A DNA stretch of 64,000 nucleotides from Calycina herbarum (lineage: Eukaryota; Ascomycota; Leotiomycetes; Helotiales; Pezizellaceae), in the NCBI GenBank assembly GCA_001414485.1, contig LLEY01000077.1, positions 124,001 through 188,000 on the forward strand. The letters run 5' to 3'. Numbering within the stretch: position 1 is the first letter of the stretch; the number at the start of each line of letters is the position of its first letter. Made by a program: the position numbers and the translations under genes. Below are positions 12,661 to 24,121 of this stretch, piece after piece. The notes beneath the pieces were generated by a model. The model made no database searches. It worked only from the letters and a program-made list of their open reading frames with translations, and was not told the DNA's origin.

Positions 12661-13512
12661 CAGTGTGAGAAATGAGTAGAGTAGAGTAGAGTAGTGACCG
12701 CTACTCTACTCTACTCAACCGATTTTAAGTACTACTCTACTCTACTCATAGTACTCTGAGTAACTCAGAGTAGTACTCTGAGTATTCGGGCCGTATCGGG
12801 CCAGGCCGGACCGAGGCTCGGAGTAGCGTTGGAGTGGGTTTTACTAGACTGTTAAGAGCTTAAGCGAGATCTCTTTTCTACTCTCTTTCTTACTTCTTAC
12901 TTATATATATATAACTAACTCTTAAAGGGGATAAAATATCTTTATAGACGCTCTTAATAAAGGTATAGCTAAGCTAAGAAAGTACTATCCTAAGAGCAGA
13001 GTTCTAGAATCTAAGAATAGAGCTCTATATATAGCTTTAATCTTAGATCCTAGAGTAAGAAAGGAGAGTCTTCTTAGAATCGGTCTTTCTTCTAAATTTA
13101 TAATAGATATAAAGAGATATTTAGAGAAGGAATATAAGTTGTAAGTAATCCTTCTTAAATATCTAATAATATATATATATATACTAATATTTATCTAGCT
13201 TAAAAATAACACTTCTAAATACTAATTTACCTACTAATAAGGCTATAATTAGTCTGAAAAGCTAGGGCCTTTATCTAGAAGAAGAGACTGAAGAATAAAG
13301 AAAGAAGAAAGAGGAGAAGGATGAAGATATAGACTTTAAGGATAACTACTTTGTACTTTAGTTATTTATTTCTATTTATAGTATACTACTTAGAGTACTA
13401 CTTGAGTAGTCATAAGTAACTACTCTACTCTACTCAACCGAAATTTAAGTACTACTCTACTCACACTACTCAGAGTACTACTTGAGTACCTGAGTATTCC
13501 TTGCTCACACTG
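12661..13512. mobile_element. Internally deleted hAT-family DNA transposon
   Basis: The element runs from CAGTGTGAG at 12,661 to CTCACACTG at 13,512, a 9-bp terminal inverted repeat of the hAT type. It is flanked by an identical 8-bp direct repeat, ATTTTGTT, at 12,653-12,660 and 13,513-13,520, as expected of hAT insertion. Both subterminal regions carry many GAGTA/TACTC words that can pair with each other. The interior is AT-rich (12,880-13,380). Around 13,000-13,140 a broken frame resembles the region before the hAT dimerisation domain (for example LILDPRVRKESLL), so it is probably a deletion derivative of an autonomous element that cannot transpose by itself. The exact duplication makes the boundaries firm. 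Confidence 0.85.
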
Positions 13513-13520
13513 ATTTTGTT

Positions 13521-16500
13521 TTGCGCTGGGATATAAGCAGCGAAGTATGTCTTTTCGTTTTCCTTCACTCAAATATTTCCCAGTGAGATACTCGGTGAAT
13601 ACCAACAAGAGAGCTCACACCTCACCACGATATCGGAGAGATTGTGGTTCTTAGGAACGCTGTTAGATACAAAGGTTATCATCATCAGCTATTATGTACT
13701 TTTCTTTTATTCTTTCTTGTCCTACTCTTACCTTCGTATCTATTATTTACGCGAGATATATCAACACTACCAAAATCTACCAAACCAAGGGTACTGTAAA
13801 GACATCATTAATACATACAACTTCCCCTTCCCTTCTCCTTCTATTCTCGCACCCAATGGTGAGTTCTCTGTAGCGTAGCAAATATAACCCTCCAAAACAA
13901 AAGAAATAACTCGTCCCAAGAACCTCGACTAGCATCCACAAAACCCCACCGACATACTGATCAACAATGCGAGAATGGATTGGGCAACCAAAATCGATAT
14001 TGATTCGGTTTGGGCTAGCATCCGCATCCTCCTGGAAACGATTCAACAAGAGAAGTTGAAGTTGAGAGCATATATGACCTCATACCAAGCGATAGTCTAT
14101 CTACGGTCCCTTCATATCTCAAGGTTCCGCTTGCATATACCCACTCAACATTCACCGTCGAATTTTCATCTTTCATCGATTTAATAATCACCACGTTGCA
14201 GCTAAAGTAGAGTAATCTAAGAAGGAAAAAAAGTTTTCCAAGGAGGAAATAGCGTCTCAACATCATCAAGAATTTCAAAAGAGAAGAAAAGAACTAGGAG
14301 AGAACTTGCTAATGGGCTTATCATTACCGCCAGAATGGATTTGTCCGGAATCTCTGCCTGGTCACTTCCCGTAGATAAACCCCAAATATCAAGATTATAG
14401 TAAAGATAGCATCGGTGCGAATTTCGAAATCACAGCTAACTAACTAGCTAGCTTGGAAATGTGCGAATTGCAAAAGTATTATTCGGTAGAAATCTAATCT
14501 TCTATCTATGATAACCAACAAAGTTAGAATGAATTAGCTAGTTTTAGGACGGCAGTGAAGACCAAAGTAAGTTTAACACTAAAGAATACCAACAGCTATC
14601 ATCTTAATCCTTTCAAATACCAAACCCCAAGTTTCGAATTTGATTTAAAAATCCGACTTGCGTAGAACTTAACCCCACTTTCCGGCAAATTCCCTTTATT
14701 GTTGGAGAAATTCTGTCTGAGTTCAAGAGATGTACTTATCACCACCTAATTGTGTTTTAGAGCTCAAAGGTTAAGCGCATGAAGTAAAAGGGTGATTCTA
14801 AGATGACAATCGAATTATGGGAAGAACGGTGAATCAACACCTCCCAAACCATGATATCAGAACCATCACCACCTATATAAAAGCACCCCTTCTCCATTCG
14901 TAAGCCCACAGGAAAGAAGAAAATCGGGATGCTATCATGGATGCTCTCGCTCTCGACGAGTCGACAAAATCCTCATGTCATACACCTACTCTACTTCTCG
15001 ACAAGAAGGACCACCTTGTAATCAATAGCCCATTCCCATTCCTTAGCTCAAGTCTCTACTTTCATACACCACCTACCATCTACTGTCGAACATTTCTTCC
15101 CTATCGATTAAGTTAGAGAATTCAGATATTTTAAACTTTCTTTCGTTCCCCCCCCCTTGAACACCACCAATAATTCGACCAAGCCCCAATATTAAGACTG
15201 TGTTTGATGGTGGTAACGACGGTGGTGAGTATGCGAATAGTAGAATTCTGGTCAGCACTTTCCATGCAAGCTGCAACAAGAAGAAGCGTGTTAGCGGGCG
15301 AAGAAGAAAAGATCGAGAGTCTCGCGAAGAATCTATATCCTACGAAATGACTAAGTGGAAAATCAAGAGACATTGAAATACATGCACGCAACTTACTTTG
15401 GCCCTAGATTTTATATGGTTCTCCCCCATTCTATTGGTAGCTCCCTCGCTATTTATCTAACTTACTCGCAATCTGCTCACCTGTTTACATATTAGGTTAG
15501 GGTTCCAAGGTTAAGCGAGCGGGTGATATGGCGATGTTGGAATCTCCTCTTATAGCTGTAACAAGCAGACTGCAGAAGATAGAAGGAGAGGGTGAGTGCG
15601 TGAATCAATGCCCCGGGAAGGAAGATATAAAAAGACATCGCTGCGAGCGAAATTAGACAACGCAAGCAAAATACATTTTCGTCGTAGTCCACGATTCAAA
15701 CTGCAGAAGCTGAGGCCACAATAAGACCAACCACTATGATCGATCATTCGCTAAAACCATCGAATAATTAAATTCCCCTCCCCCAGCTCAAGCTTCTCCT
15801 CACATATACCACCTACCACCCACTCCCGAAATCCCTTCTTTCCATCGAATATCTCCCCATTCCTCGAGTTGGAGAAACCACCCCCCCTGAAAATACGCAG
15901 CTCTTCCTCCCGTACACACAGGTTACCTACCACCCTCACGACTCAAAGCTCCTTGCACCACAACTCAACATCGAACAATCCTCCATCTTCGGTGAGCTAT
16001 TTTGCATCCTCTCTATCAGGCAGTTCTGGAACATGAAGAACACAATTGACCCACCTCTCAGGTCTCGTCTTGAAAAGCAAGCAAAACTTTACCGTCACTT
16101 CGATACTCTCCAACCTTTGCAAAAAGAGAAGAAGACAAAAAAGAATTAGAATGTAAACCAGCCGAATTAAGACGATTTGTAAAGGAGAAACAGAATTAAA
16201 AAAAAAAATTTCGACAGCTCCGGTGAACCATCAACCTGAACCTTGGCTTTCTATGGCGAAGGGTGAGGTTTACGTACGAGTTTGATGGGCATGGTTTAAG
16301 TACGCTTCAACTGATCTACCACATTATTGTGGTTCATGACATGCAAGTAGCTTCGACATAAATTCCACGTGGAACTTCAAGTATCACGGATTATTTCAAG
16401 AATCATAAACATCATTAGACCTCAATAATATCAATTATTATGCCTATCTCTGCATTGACTGCTTTACAAGTTTCCATATCGCATATTTACCAAGCCCATT

Positions 16501-16817
16501 ATCAAAATCGACTCCCATCTCCAGAGGTTTCTGAATATGAAAAGAACGAAATCAAAGCGGGAGAAAAATAGAAAGATGCTTTCAAGAAAAGTGAAGGCAG
16601 TATGCAAGTAGAGCAAGCACTATTGTGGCATCCTTCCCGAAAACTCCAAACAAGATATCTCTTTCCTTTAACTTCCCCAATCAACGTCATTAAGTCCTCC
16701 GATTCCTATCCATAGACCAAATGAAATTGTCATCGTATCATACAAATCGTACTATGCGGTGACGTATTATGCCCGACAAATGTGGACACAGGTGAATGGC
16801 ATCTCAGATGTGAGAAA
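13521..16817. repeat. Gene-poor region with three diverged copies of a noncoding unit
   Basis: No convincing gene. A stretch of about 50 bp recurs three times at roughly 14,134-14,185, 15,063-15,112 and 15,799-15,850. Each copy follows a CTCAAG word and reads as a variant of CATATACCACCTACCA followed by a pyrimidine-rich part and TATCGATTA/CATCGA. Upstream of each copy is a TATA-like element: ATATAAGCAGCGAAG near 13,530, TATATAAAAGC near 14,875 and GATATAAAAAGAC near 15,623. The copies are strongly diverged, so they could be old tandem duplicates of a small transcription unit or of a transposon end. Open frames inside are short and unrelated to one another. Confidence 0.4.
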
Positions 16818-18529
16818 TTAACCGAGGATGTAAGCACCAACGGCGATCAAGGCCATCATGACTCCAGGAGCGACAATGTTGTTTGAAGCACCGCTAGATG
16901 GGGCAGTAGCTGGTGGCGAGGTTCCCGAAGGTGAGGATGATGGAGCAATCGTTGGAGTGTGAACAACGGTAACGCTGGTGTTGGATTGTGGATGACCAGT
17001 GGCAGTGACAATCGTTGTTGGAGCACTGACGTATGAGCTTGGCAGTGGGGTCTCGACTGGGGAAGAAGCAGGTGGTGGTGGAAGGAAACTAGTTGGCAGA
17101 CCAGAAGTAACTGATGGGGCGCTCTCATAGCCAGATGGTGCAGGGCTTGAAGTTGTCACACCTGAATTTTCGCCAGTGGAATAAGGTGGAGCACCTGAAA
17201 AAGATTAGTATTTGCTTTCTCTCGCTCTGTTACTCGAAAGAGGTCGATTGAGCAATCAAAGTTTTCTGCGAGGACGAAAGGCCCTCTTGATGACTTGGAC
17301 AACAAGTGGGAGGATGGAAAGAAAGATAATAGATCACTTACTATATCCAGGGGCGCTAGCTTGGCTTGAAGGTGAAGGAGCTGACTCAGTTGGCACAGAG
17401 GTGAACACAACCGATGAAGATGGTGCTGGAGTTGGAGCCTCTGAACTTGGAGCCGGAGCAGTATAGCTTGGTGGTGCTGGAGCACTCTCACTTGGACTTG
17501 GGGCTGGTACACTCTCGCTTGGTGGAGGAGCCGAGTAACTTGGTGGAGATGGGGCACTCTCACTTGGGCTTGGTGCTGGCGAGCCTGAAACATATTAGCA
17601 TTGCAATTTTATCATCCATTGAAAAGAGTCGAGACGAGAAATCTTGAGTAAAGAAGTAAGAAAATGCAACTCACTGGCAGGTGGAGGTTGAGTATAGGCA
17701 GGTGGTGCTGGCACGCTCTCACTTGCGCTTGGAGCTAGGGTACCTAGGACAAACATATCAGCATTGCAATCTTATCCATGAGAAAGAGTCGAGACGACAA
17801 GAGGTCTTTGCGACCGCGCAAGGCACCGATCTTGAATGGAGAACAAAGAGAGACAACTCACTGGCAGGTGGAGGTGGAGTATAGGCCGGTGGTGCTGGCA
17901 CACTCTCGCTTGGAGATGGTGCTGGCGAACCTGTAATGCGTTAGAATTGCGATCTTGCTGTTTCCGAGAAAGAGGCTCGAGGACGTAAAGTCGAGGAGAC
18001 ATCGTCTCTTCAACAACGCAATTGAAGACCTTTGAAAGAGAACAAAGACAAGGATTACTTACTGGCAGGTGGAGGAGGGGTATACGCCGGTGGTGAAGCT
18101 GGAGTGCTGGGGACCGCAGTAGAAGGGGTAGAGACCGGAGCTGGTGGAGGCGTATATTCAGCTGGGGAGGATGATGGGCAAGGAGAGGTAACGGTAACGG
18201 TGTTCTCCTCCTCGGTGCTTGAGAAGCCAGTAGTCAGTTACGGACGCGTCAATTGAATCAAGAGCGATGACATACCTGGATGGAGAGACGGGAGGACCTG
18301 GCTTGCTGGTGAAAACAACAGAGGTGGTTGCGGCGACGGAGGTTGGAGGAACTTCTGGAACACTGGTGGTTGAATGTCCAGGGCAGTTCTCAACCTCTGG
18401 GCCGCAGCTCAAGATGGTGGAGGTCGTGGTGACCGAGAGGGTTGAGGTCTCTGCTGGAGGAGGTTGGGTGTAGCCAGCGGCGACGAGACTGAGGCCGGCG
18501 AGGCCGACGAAGAGAGTTGCGGAACGCAT
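16818..18529 (-). CDS. GPI-anchored Ser/Pro-rich cell-surface protein with duplicated cassette exons
   Basis: Predicted wall or plasma-membrane mucin-like protein of about 388 residues. Six exons on the minus strand: 18529-18276, 18217-18063, 17930-17862, 17743-17675, 17584-17342 and 17194-16818. The ATG at 18529 begins a signal peptide (MRSATLFVGLAGLSLVAAG). The body is Ser/Pro/Thr/Ala with repeats of the type PSPSESVPAPPAYTPPPPA, likely heavily O-glycosylated. The C-terminus has small residues followed by a hydrophobic tail (IVAPGVMMALIAVGAYILG), a classic GPI-addition signal. Exons 3 and 4 are both 69 nt and encode near-identical 23-residue units; introns 2 to 5 all interrupt a codon after its first base (A|G). 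Introns 3 and 4 also share sequence, so exon and intron were duplicated together. No catalytic or CFEM domain is seen; the exact role is unknown. Confidence 0.85.
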
Positions 18530-20063
18530 CTTGATTGTTGGAATTGTTTAATGGAGAAGGTAGAGTATGGGTTGAGGACAAACGAGTGTATTGACGCGAG
18601 AAGAAGTGGCTGTGGAAAACAGATGGCTTGGTTCTCGTGCGAGTTGTTTTGGAGAGTGGAAGAGATTTGTTTGTCGCGGATGAGATGGGTAGAAATAAAC
18701 TCTCGGCTGGCCGCGCAACGAAAAATCACGCTAGTCTAGCGCGTCGACTACCTTTACAGACCACTTGCGCAGCTGGAGCACGAATTGCACTCGAGAGTGA
18801 ACTTGATGACGAATCAAAGGCAAGAGCGACTTTGACAAGGAAGTCGCGAGGGAGATTACTTTGGCTAAAGTTGCACCTTGGACAAGGTCGGCATATCAAG
18901 GGAAGGAGCCAGAGAGTAGTAACCAAGGAAACAACAGCAATGAAGTTGCAATCACGCAAGTCTCTGATTAAATAGCCAGCTAGCTTACTTGCAATTGCAC
19001 TCTTCAAGGTGTATTGAGGTGTATTGAATCGAGAGGAGGCAATGCTTGGAGGATATCTGCACCCGAGTCCATCATTCACGAAGCAATTCAGAGCCGCACC
19101 GCCGTCTTCGAGAAGCATCTCGATTTGTTGAAGCAGCTCTTATCACTCTGAAAACAGAGAGCTCATGACTTTCAAATAAAATATCCGAGGACGATACCCG
19201 CTTCTGAAGAGCCGTTCGATGTACCCGGATGGCAATGGTTCTCTGCAAAGAGACTCGGTTCAAAGCTACAATATAGAGGTATTATTCTCAAGCGTTTCTA
19301 ACTGCACACAGACTTGAGACCAGAAGTTCTGAAAGGGGGAGTCACTTCTAGAAAAGAAAACTTTCACATTACAGGTAACCATATTTGCTTATACGCCCTT
19401 CAAATGGTGTCAGGAGACGATTTGGATAATGACGTAACGCGTCAGAGGGAGGTTAGGTCGAGGTGTTGTTTTGAAGTGAAGAAGTGAAGTCGTTTGCAAA
19501 CCTCGATTGGAAGTCGCGATCCGAAATTGGACCCACATCTATGGGGCCAGCTAATCAGGAAGTCCGGCGCCCAAGCGAGCAAGTCGTGATTAGAGAGGAA
19601 CAGAAGCAGTGAATAGCGCAAAAATTCCAAGTATTGATTTACGTCAATTGCCTCGAGGTTGATATTTGAATTGCTACCCCAAAATGTTGGTACGACGAGA
19701 CCTAGGTAAGAGATACAAATCCCAAGTATTCATTGCCGCTTTTGTTGTCCACCGCAAGTTCAAGTCGCCTGTAATGCAAAACATAATTGAATTGTTAAAA
19801 GCTGATGATGAATCTATGATAAAAGTACAGCCCAAACTCCATGTAGAAAAACCCATTGCCAATCATAAACCAAAAGAGTAAAGCATGATCTTGACCCAAG
19901 CCAAAAATTCCATGAAACAACCCCTAATGAAGCATACCAATGTGACCATGCAATAAACCATATGTGAACTCCTTCAACTCCATCTCCACCAATCCAGAAT
20001 TCTCAATCCAATCCAGAACCAAGCCGTGAAACCATGGGGCCCAATTCTGATAAAGTCCTCGCA
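18530..20063. other. Intergenic region with a MITE-like right end
   Basis: No gene recognised. Near 19,720-19,755 the words AAGTATTCATTGCCGCTTTT and TGTCCACCGC match the right terminal repeat of the MITE-like elements at 11.1 and 44.9 kb. A matching left end could not be found, so this may be a truncated copy. Open frames at 18,628-18,975 and 19,666-19,881 overlap this and show no motif. Confidence 0.5.
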
Positions 20064-20963
20064 TCAAAGCTCCTCCCCATTCCCATTCCCATTCCCAAAA
20101 AGCCTAATGTAAATCTCCTCAACAGATTCCCTGGGCAATTCGGGGAACTTCTCAAACAGATGATTCATACGTTCCGGGTGGTCCTTTTCCGATAGCAAAA
20201 ATTGAGGTCGAGAGCCAGAACCGATACCAAGGATTGGAGTGTAACCGTTCTTGTTTTGTTTCTCGAATTGTAAGTGAAGTAATTTCGAGTGTTCTTCGTC
20301 TCCCTCGTGGATTTCGATTGCTTCGGTTCTGAGCGGGATGCCGATGGGCTTCTGGTGGGGGGCACGGAGGGTGTGGATGTGAGAATGGGCGTGAGAGTGA
20401 GAATGGTAGAAGTGGGCTGGTCTTGGGTAGAGAGGGTGTGGTGGAATTGGCGGAAAGTGGTGCGCGAAGGCTGTATTTCCCCCCCGTCCTCCACCACCAC
20501 CCCCTCCACGAAGGTGTTCTGCTCCAACGGGAAAGTCGTGACCATCATCCATATATCCAGGTGGGAGATATCTGTTCATACCAGCACCATTTCCTCCACC
20601 AGTTACCTCCGCAATCAAAGCCTTCAACTTTCGATCCTCCTCGTCTTTCTTCTCCACCTTGGCGAGACCACTCTTCTCTCCCTTTTGAAACTCTTCCGCC
20701 CGAACAGCTCGCAACATCTCCTCTTGTTCTTTCTCCGCGAGTTTGGATTGCACCTTCTTGAGCTCGTCATTGAGTTTCTTCACCTCCTCAGCAACTTTGT
20801 TGTTTTCATTGTGATGGTTCGAGGATGTCCGGACGAGTTGAAGACGGTGACGATCCGAGGGGAAGGCTTGGATAACCAAAGGCATTTTTTGTGAGCGAGG
20901 GTATTTGATGCGATGACGCTCTCGAGTTTCGATGGTGTATTCCACTTTGCTGCTGAAGGGCAT
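20064..20963 (-). CDS. Hypothetical protein with coiled coil and His-rich linker
   Basis: Single-exon frame of 299 residues; start taken at the ATG at 20963, since the three bases upstream are GTG. Residues 1-45 are basic and include RERHRIKYPRSQKMPLVIQ. Residues about 55-115 are a charged, heptad-like coiled coil (KLNDELKKVQSKLAEKEQEE). A Gly-rich tract follows at about 150-162, then a Pro/His-rich linker with HSHSHAHSHIH at about 190, and a C-terminal part with RPQFLLSEKDHPERMNHLF and a final GNGNGNGEEL. I do not recognise a family. Codon choice and the ordered layout suggest a real gene. It lies tail-first downstream of the acyl-CoA lyase gene on the same strand. The His/Gly tract could bind metal or be disordered; this is a guess. 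Confidence 0.7.
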   Translation of the reverse strand: MPFSSKVEYTIETRERHRIKYPRSQKMPLVIQAFPSDRHRLQLVRTSSNHHNENNKVAEEVKKLNDELKKVQSKLAEKEQEEMLRAVRAEEFQKGEKSGLAKVEKKDEEDRKLKALIAEVTGGGNGAGMNRYLPPGYMDDGHDFPVGAEHLRGGGGGGGRGGNTAFAHHFPPIPPHPLYPRPAHFYHSHSHAHSHIHTLRAPHQKPIGIPLRTEAIEIHEGDEEHSKLLHLQFEKQNKNGYTPILGIGSGSRPQFLLSEKDHPERMNHLFEKFPELPRESVEEIYIRLFGNGNGNGEEL

Positions 20964-21556
20964 CACAATTTGGGTTGTGGGATTGAGGGTGTTGCGGTCT
21001 CTGGGAAGAGAGGGCTTTGTCCGTGAGGTTGAAATGTGGAAGGGCTGGGAAGGGTTTATTTGTATCTGATTTGGTTGAGGATGGAGACTTTCACATGGGT
21101 TCAGTTTTCTTGCTTCAACGTCAGTTTATGCAATGGATTTTCTGTGGAATTCTGGGGGGATGAAAGACGTTGGTAGCCCTGCTAGGCTTCCATTTCCCCG
21201 GCCTTCAAGATTTCATTGATGTGTTGTTTCTGAATCTCTTCGTTTCTGAAAGCGAAAAGGTCCTTGCTACCATGACAGGCTTTCCATTTCCCCAGTCCCT
21301 GATGTCTCCTTGACCAGTTGGTTTCCAGTTTCTCGGAGCTCAAAGAAGTCCGTGTCAGAGCTTGCTGCCTTGCAATGTCTCATGCATCTTTCTTTTGAAA
21401 AAGCGGCATTGGAAGAGTTCAGAGCTCACGCTCTGATGCTGGGAGTGGAATGAATTCCACGTTTCGCGAATTTGAATAAGGCTGAGAAGCATGCAGTTAT
21501 GCAGTCACCCGTGCTGCACCTTCCCGTCGTTCGACAACCCTGGTCGTGGAATCCGT
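20964..21556. other. Intergenic region between two minus-strand genes
   Basis: About 590 bp upstream of the hypothetical gene and downstream of the lyase. The words CTTCGTTTC/GCTTTCCATTTCCCC(G/A)G recur at 21,190 and 21,285, suggesting a diverged local duplication of about 90 bp. No gene is seen. Confidence 0.45.
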
Positions 21557-23572
21557 TCACAATTTGGATTCCTTCTTTGTCTTCTTCGAATTGTTTTGCC
21601 AAGCGAATTCCTTTCTCTCGTTAGCCCCAGTACACACATCTATGAGCGTCACATGCAACCCAGGAAAATTGCAAATACTGTGCGAAGAGTGTTCGAAGAA
21701 TCGGAGACCAGAGTTCTTGGTTCTCCGAAACTTTGTCGGGTAATATTTTCAATTATCCCAGAATATTTGGAGTAATGGGGATGGTGGACGGAGAGAAAGG
21801 CCCTTTGCTCCCGCATCAAAGGAAAACGAAGCGATGAGAAGACTTACCAATTTTTGAGCTTTGCCAGATTCAATAATCACGTTCACAACAACTGGAGTAT
21901 CCGCTTTAAACCCCTCCTCTGTAGCTTTCGCAAGTTCCCAAGGCGTGCGAACAAGATATCCTTTTCCCCCACACATCTCCGCAATTTTCTCATAACTGAC
22001 TTCCCATCCCAAACTCGAGCTCCGAAGACCTCCTTTGGGATTACCTTCAATGGTTTTCTTACGCATCTCCAGCCATTCATCAGAATCCTCACTGTCCCCG
22101 TGATAAACTCCCCCATTATTGATGACAAAAATGAGAATATCCATTCCGTACCTAGCCATCGTTTCGACTTCGGCAAGGGAAAACCCAAATGCTGAATCTC
22201 CTTCCAAACAAACAATTTTCTTGCGAGACGTACTGTTTCCTGAGACAGCTTCTGGGGATGGGAGGTTGTAAGCACAATGAGCTGCAATGGCATAACCTAA
22301 TCCTACACCCATCGTGGCATGTGTACCTGCATCGAGACGTAATCTTGGATGTTCAACTGGAAAAGCACTTCTTGAAATGTCCATCGTGTTTGCACCTTCT
22401 GATACGTAGACAACTCCTCCTTCTTCTGCAGGGCAGAATTTGTGGATGGTTTCTTTGATAACGTCGAATGTTCTTGTATATGTCATTGGATTCTTGCCAA
22501 TCTTTGCAGACTCCGCTGCTTTCTTCTCATTTTTGGCTGCGGAGGCTTGGATTGCTTTGATGTAGTCTGAGGAAGTGTTATATTGCCAGCCCTTGAGAGC
22601 CGACACGAATTGAGAAGTCACGACTTTGATATCCCCTATTATTCCAAGCGAGGCGTCGCCAGTGTTCTTACCTAGTTCTTCAGCCGAGATATCAACTTGA
22701 CATATTTTCACACCAGAATTCCATTTTGGCTCTTCCCCGTAATGTAAGATCCAATTGAGTCGAGCTCCAAGAATAAGAACCACATCTGCGCCCTTGAGGG
22801 CCACCGATCTTGCAGAAGCTGTGTTGGAGACATGTGAATCTGGCAGAACTCCTTTGCCCATAGGTGTAGGAAGAAAGGGGATCTTAGTCTCGTCTATCAA
22901 TTGGCGAATGACGCTTTCGGCTTGTGCATATGCTGCCCCCTTTCCAACAACAACCAAAGGTGCCTTGGCAGACTTGAGAAGTTGTGCAACGAGATTTGTT
23001 TTCTCCGGGTCCGAGGCTGCTTTGGGTGGTGATGGTACAACATCTGCATCTCTCTTCTCCCCTTCTCCTTGTATAACATCGCCAGGTAAATCCACAAACG
23101 TAGGCCCCCCTCTCCCATACCAAGCCGTTTTATACGCATTCCCCAAACTCTCGGGTATAGAATCAAGACTCGTTCGTATCGAAATCTTCGTATGAGGAGT
23201 CAAAAGGGAGATAGCATCCAATTCCTGAAATGCCCCCTTCGTCACTAAATGCGTCTCACTCGACCCAGCGAGTAGAAGCAATGGAAAGGCATTGGCAGAA
23301 GAATTGCCGATTCCAGCCATGGCATGGAGAACTCCTGGTCCGCCTACGACCAAACAGACTCCGGGCTTTCCTGTGAGGTAGCCATAGGCTGTTGCGGCGT
23401 AGGAAGCTGCTTGTTCGTTGCGGAAAGCGATGAAGCGGATTCCGAGGGCGATTGCTTCTTCTGCTATTTGGACTATGGGGATTCCGACTAGGCCGAAGAT
23501 TACTTTGATTCCTAGTTCGTGGAGGGCGCGGGCTATGAGGGCAGCTCCTGTGGGTGGGGGAGATGGAGCCAT
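21557..23572 (-). CDS. Peroxisomal 2-hydroxyacyl-CoA lyase / oxalyl-CoA decarboxylase-like ThDP enzyme
   Basis: Thiamine-diphosphate enzyme of the HACL1/oxalyl-CoA decarboxylase family (yeast YEL020C/Pxp1 is the likely relative), predicted to cleave 2-hydroxyacyl-CoA or decarboxylate oxalyl-CoA. Exon 1 runs 23572-21848; a 237-bp intron (GTAAGT donor, AAG acceptor) leads to a last exon at 21610-21557, giving 592 residues. Exon 1 has the ThDP-activating Glu in FRNEQAASYAATAYG (about residue 53), VGGPGVLHAMAG, and the cofactor motif EGDSAFGFSLAEVETMARYG...NN. The last exon adds EFAWQNN and a Lys-rich tail ending in SKL, a textbook PTS1, so the protein should be imported by Pex5. Without the intron the frame would end in an unrelated tail of about 30 residues. 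It is divergently arranged with the SH3BGR-like gene, about 550 bp between starts. Lyase versus decarboxylase activity is not decided. Confidence 0.92.
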
Positions 23573-24121
23573 GTTTTGTTTGTCGTACAGCAGGTTTGGA
23601 GAAATTGTCGAGGTACAGAGAGAGCTTCAAGAAAGATATTGCCGAGGTCTGTTGAGGGAGGCAATTGATCATTTGTCTAATTGGGTTCAGGAGAAGGAAT
23701 ATAGAAGGGCACAAAAGTAGGAATAAAAATACAGTGTATTGGGTACGGAGTAGCTATATATTGAATGTCAGTCTTGGACTCGGAGATTTTGTAATGATAG
23801 CTGCGATGACGAGGACGAGCTGCAAGCTTCACGATAAGGGTCTGATACAGAATGACAGGGGGGCACATTGCCAGCAAAGAGTACCACAATTTCTTACATG
23901 AATCTATAGACGTGTGCCAATTGCAGTACCAGAATGCGACAGAGGGGTGTATGATTCCCAAGCCCCAAGTGAGGCTGACCTGGAGACAAAGGGGCTCCTA
24001 CCAGCTAACGATGGCTATTCACGCAATTTGTGAAACTGGGGAAGCACCCACCGCCCTCTAGATTACACTCCCAGTTCTCCGCAACGATCCATCAACACTT
24101 CCAAACTAAGCAAACCACAAG

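Noticed and set aside
17156..17593. Gln/His/Leu-rich minus-strand frame of 145 codons
   Set aside because: Out-of-frame reading of the repeated wall-protein exons, running through an intron.
20289..20894. 201-codon plus-strand frame
   Set aside because: Antisense of the coiled-coil/His-rich hypothetical gene, whose frame is longer and better composed.
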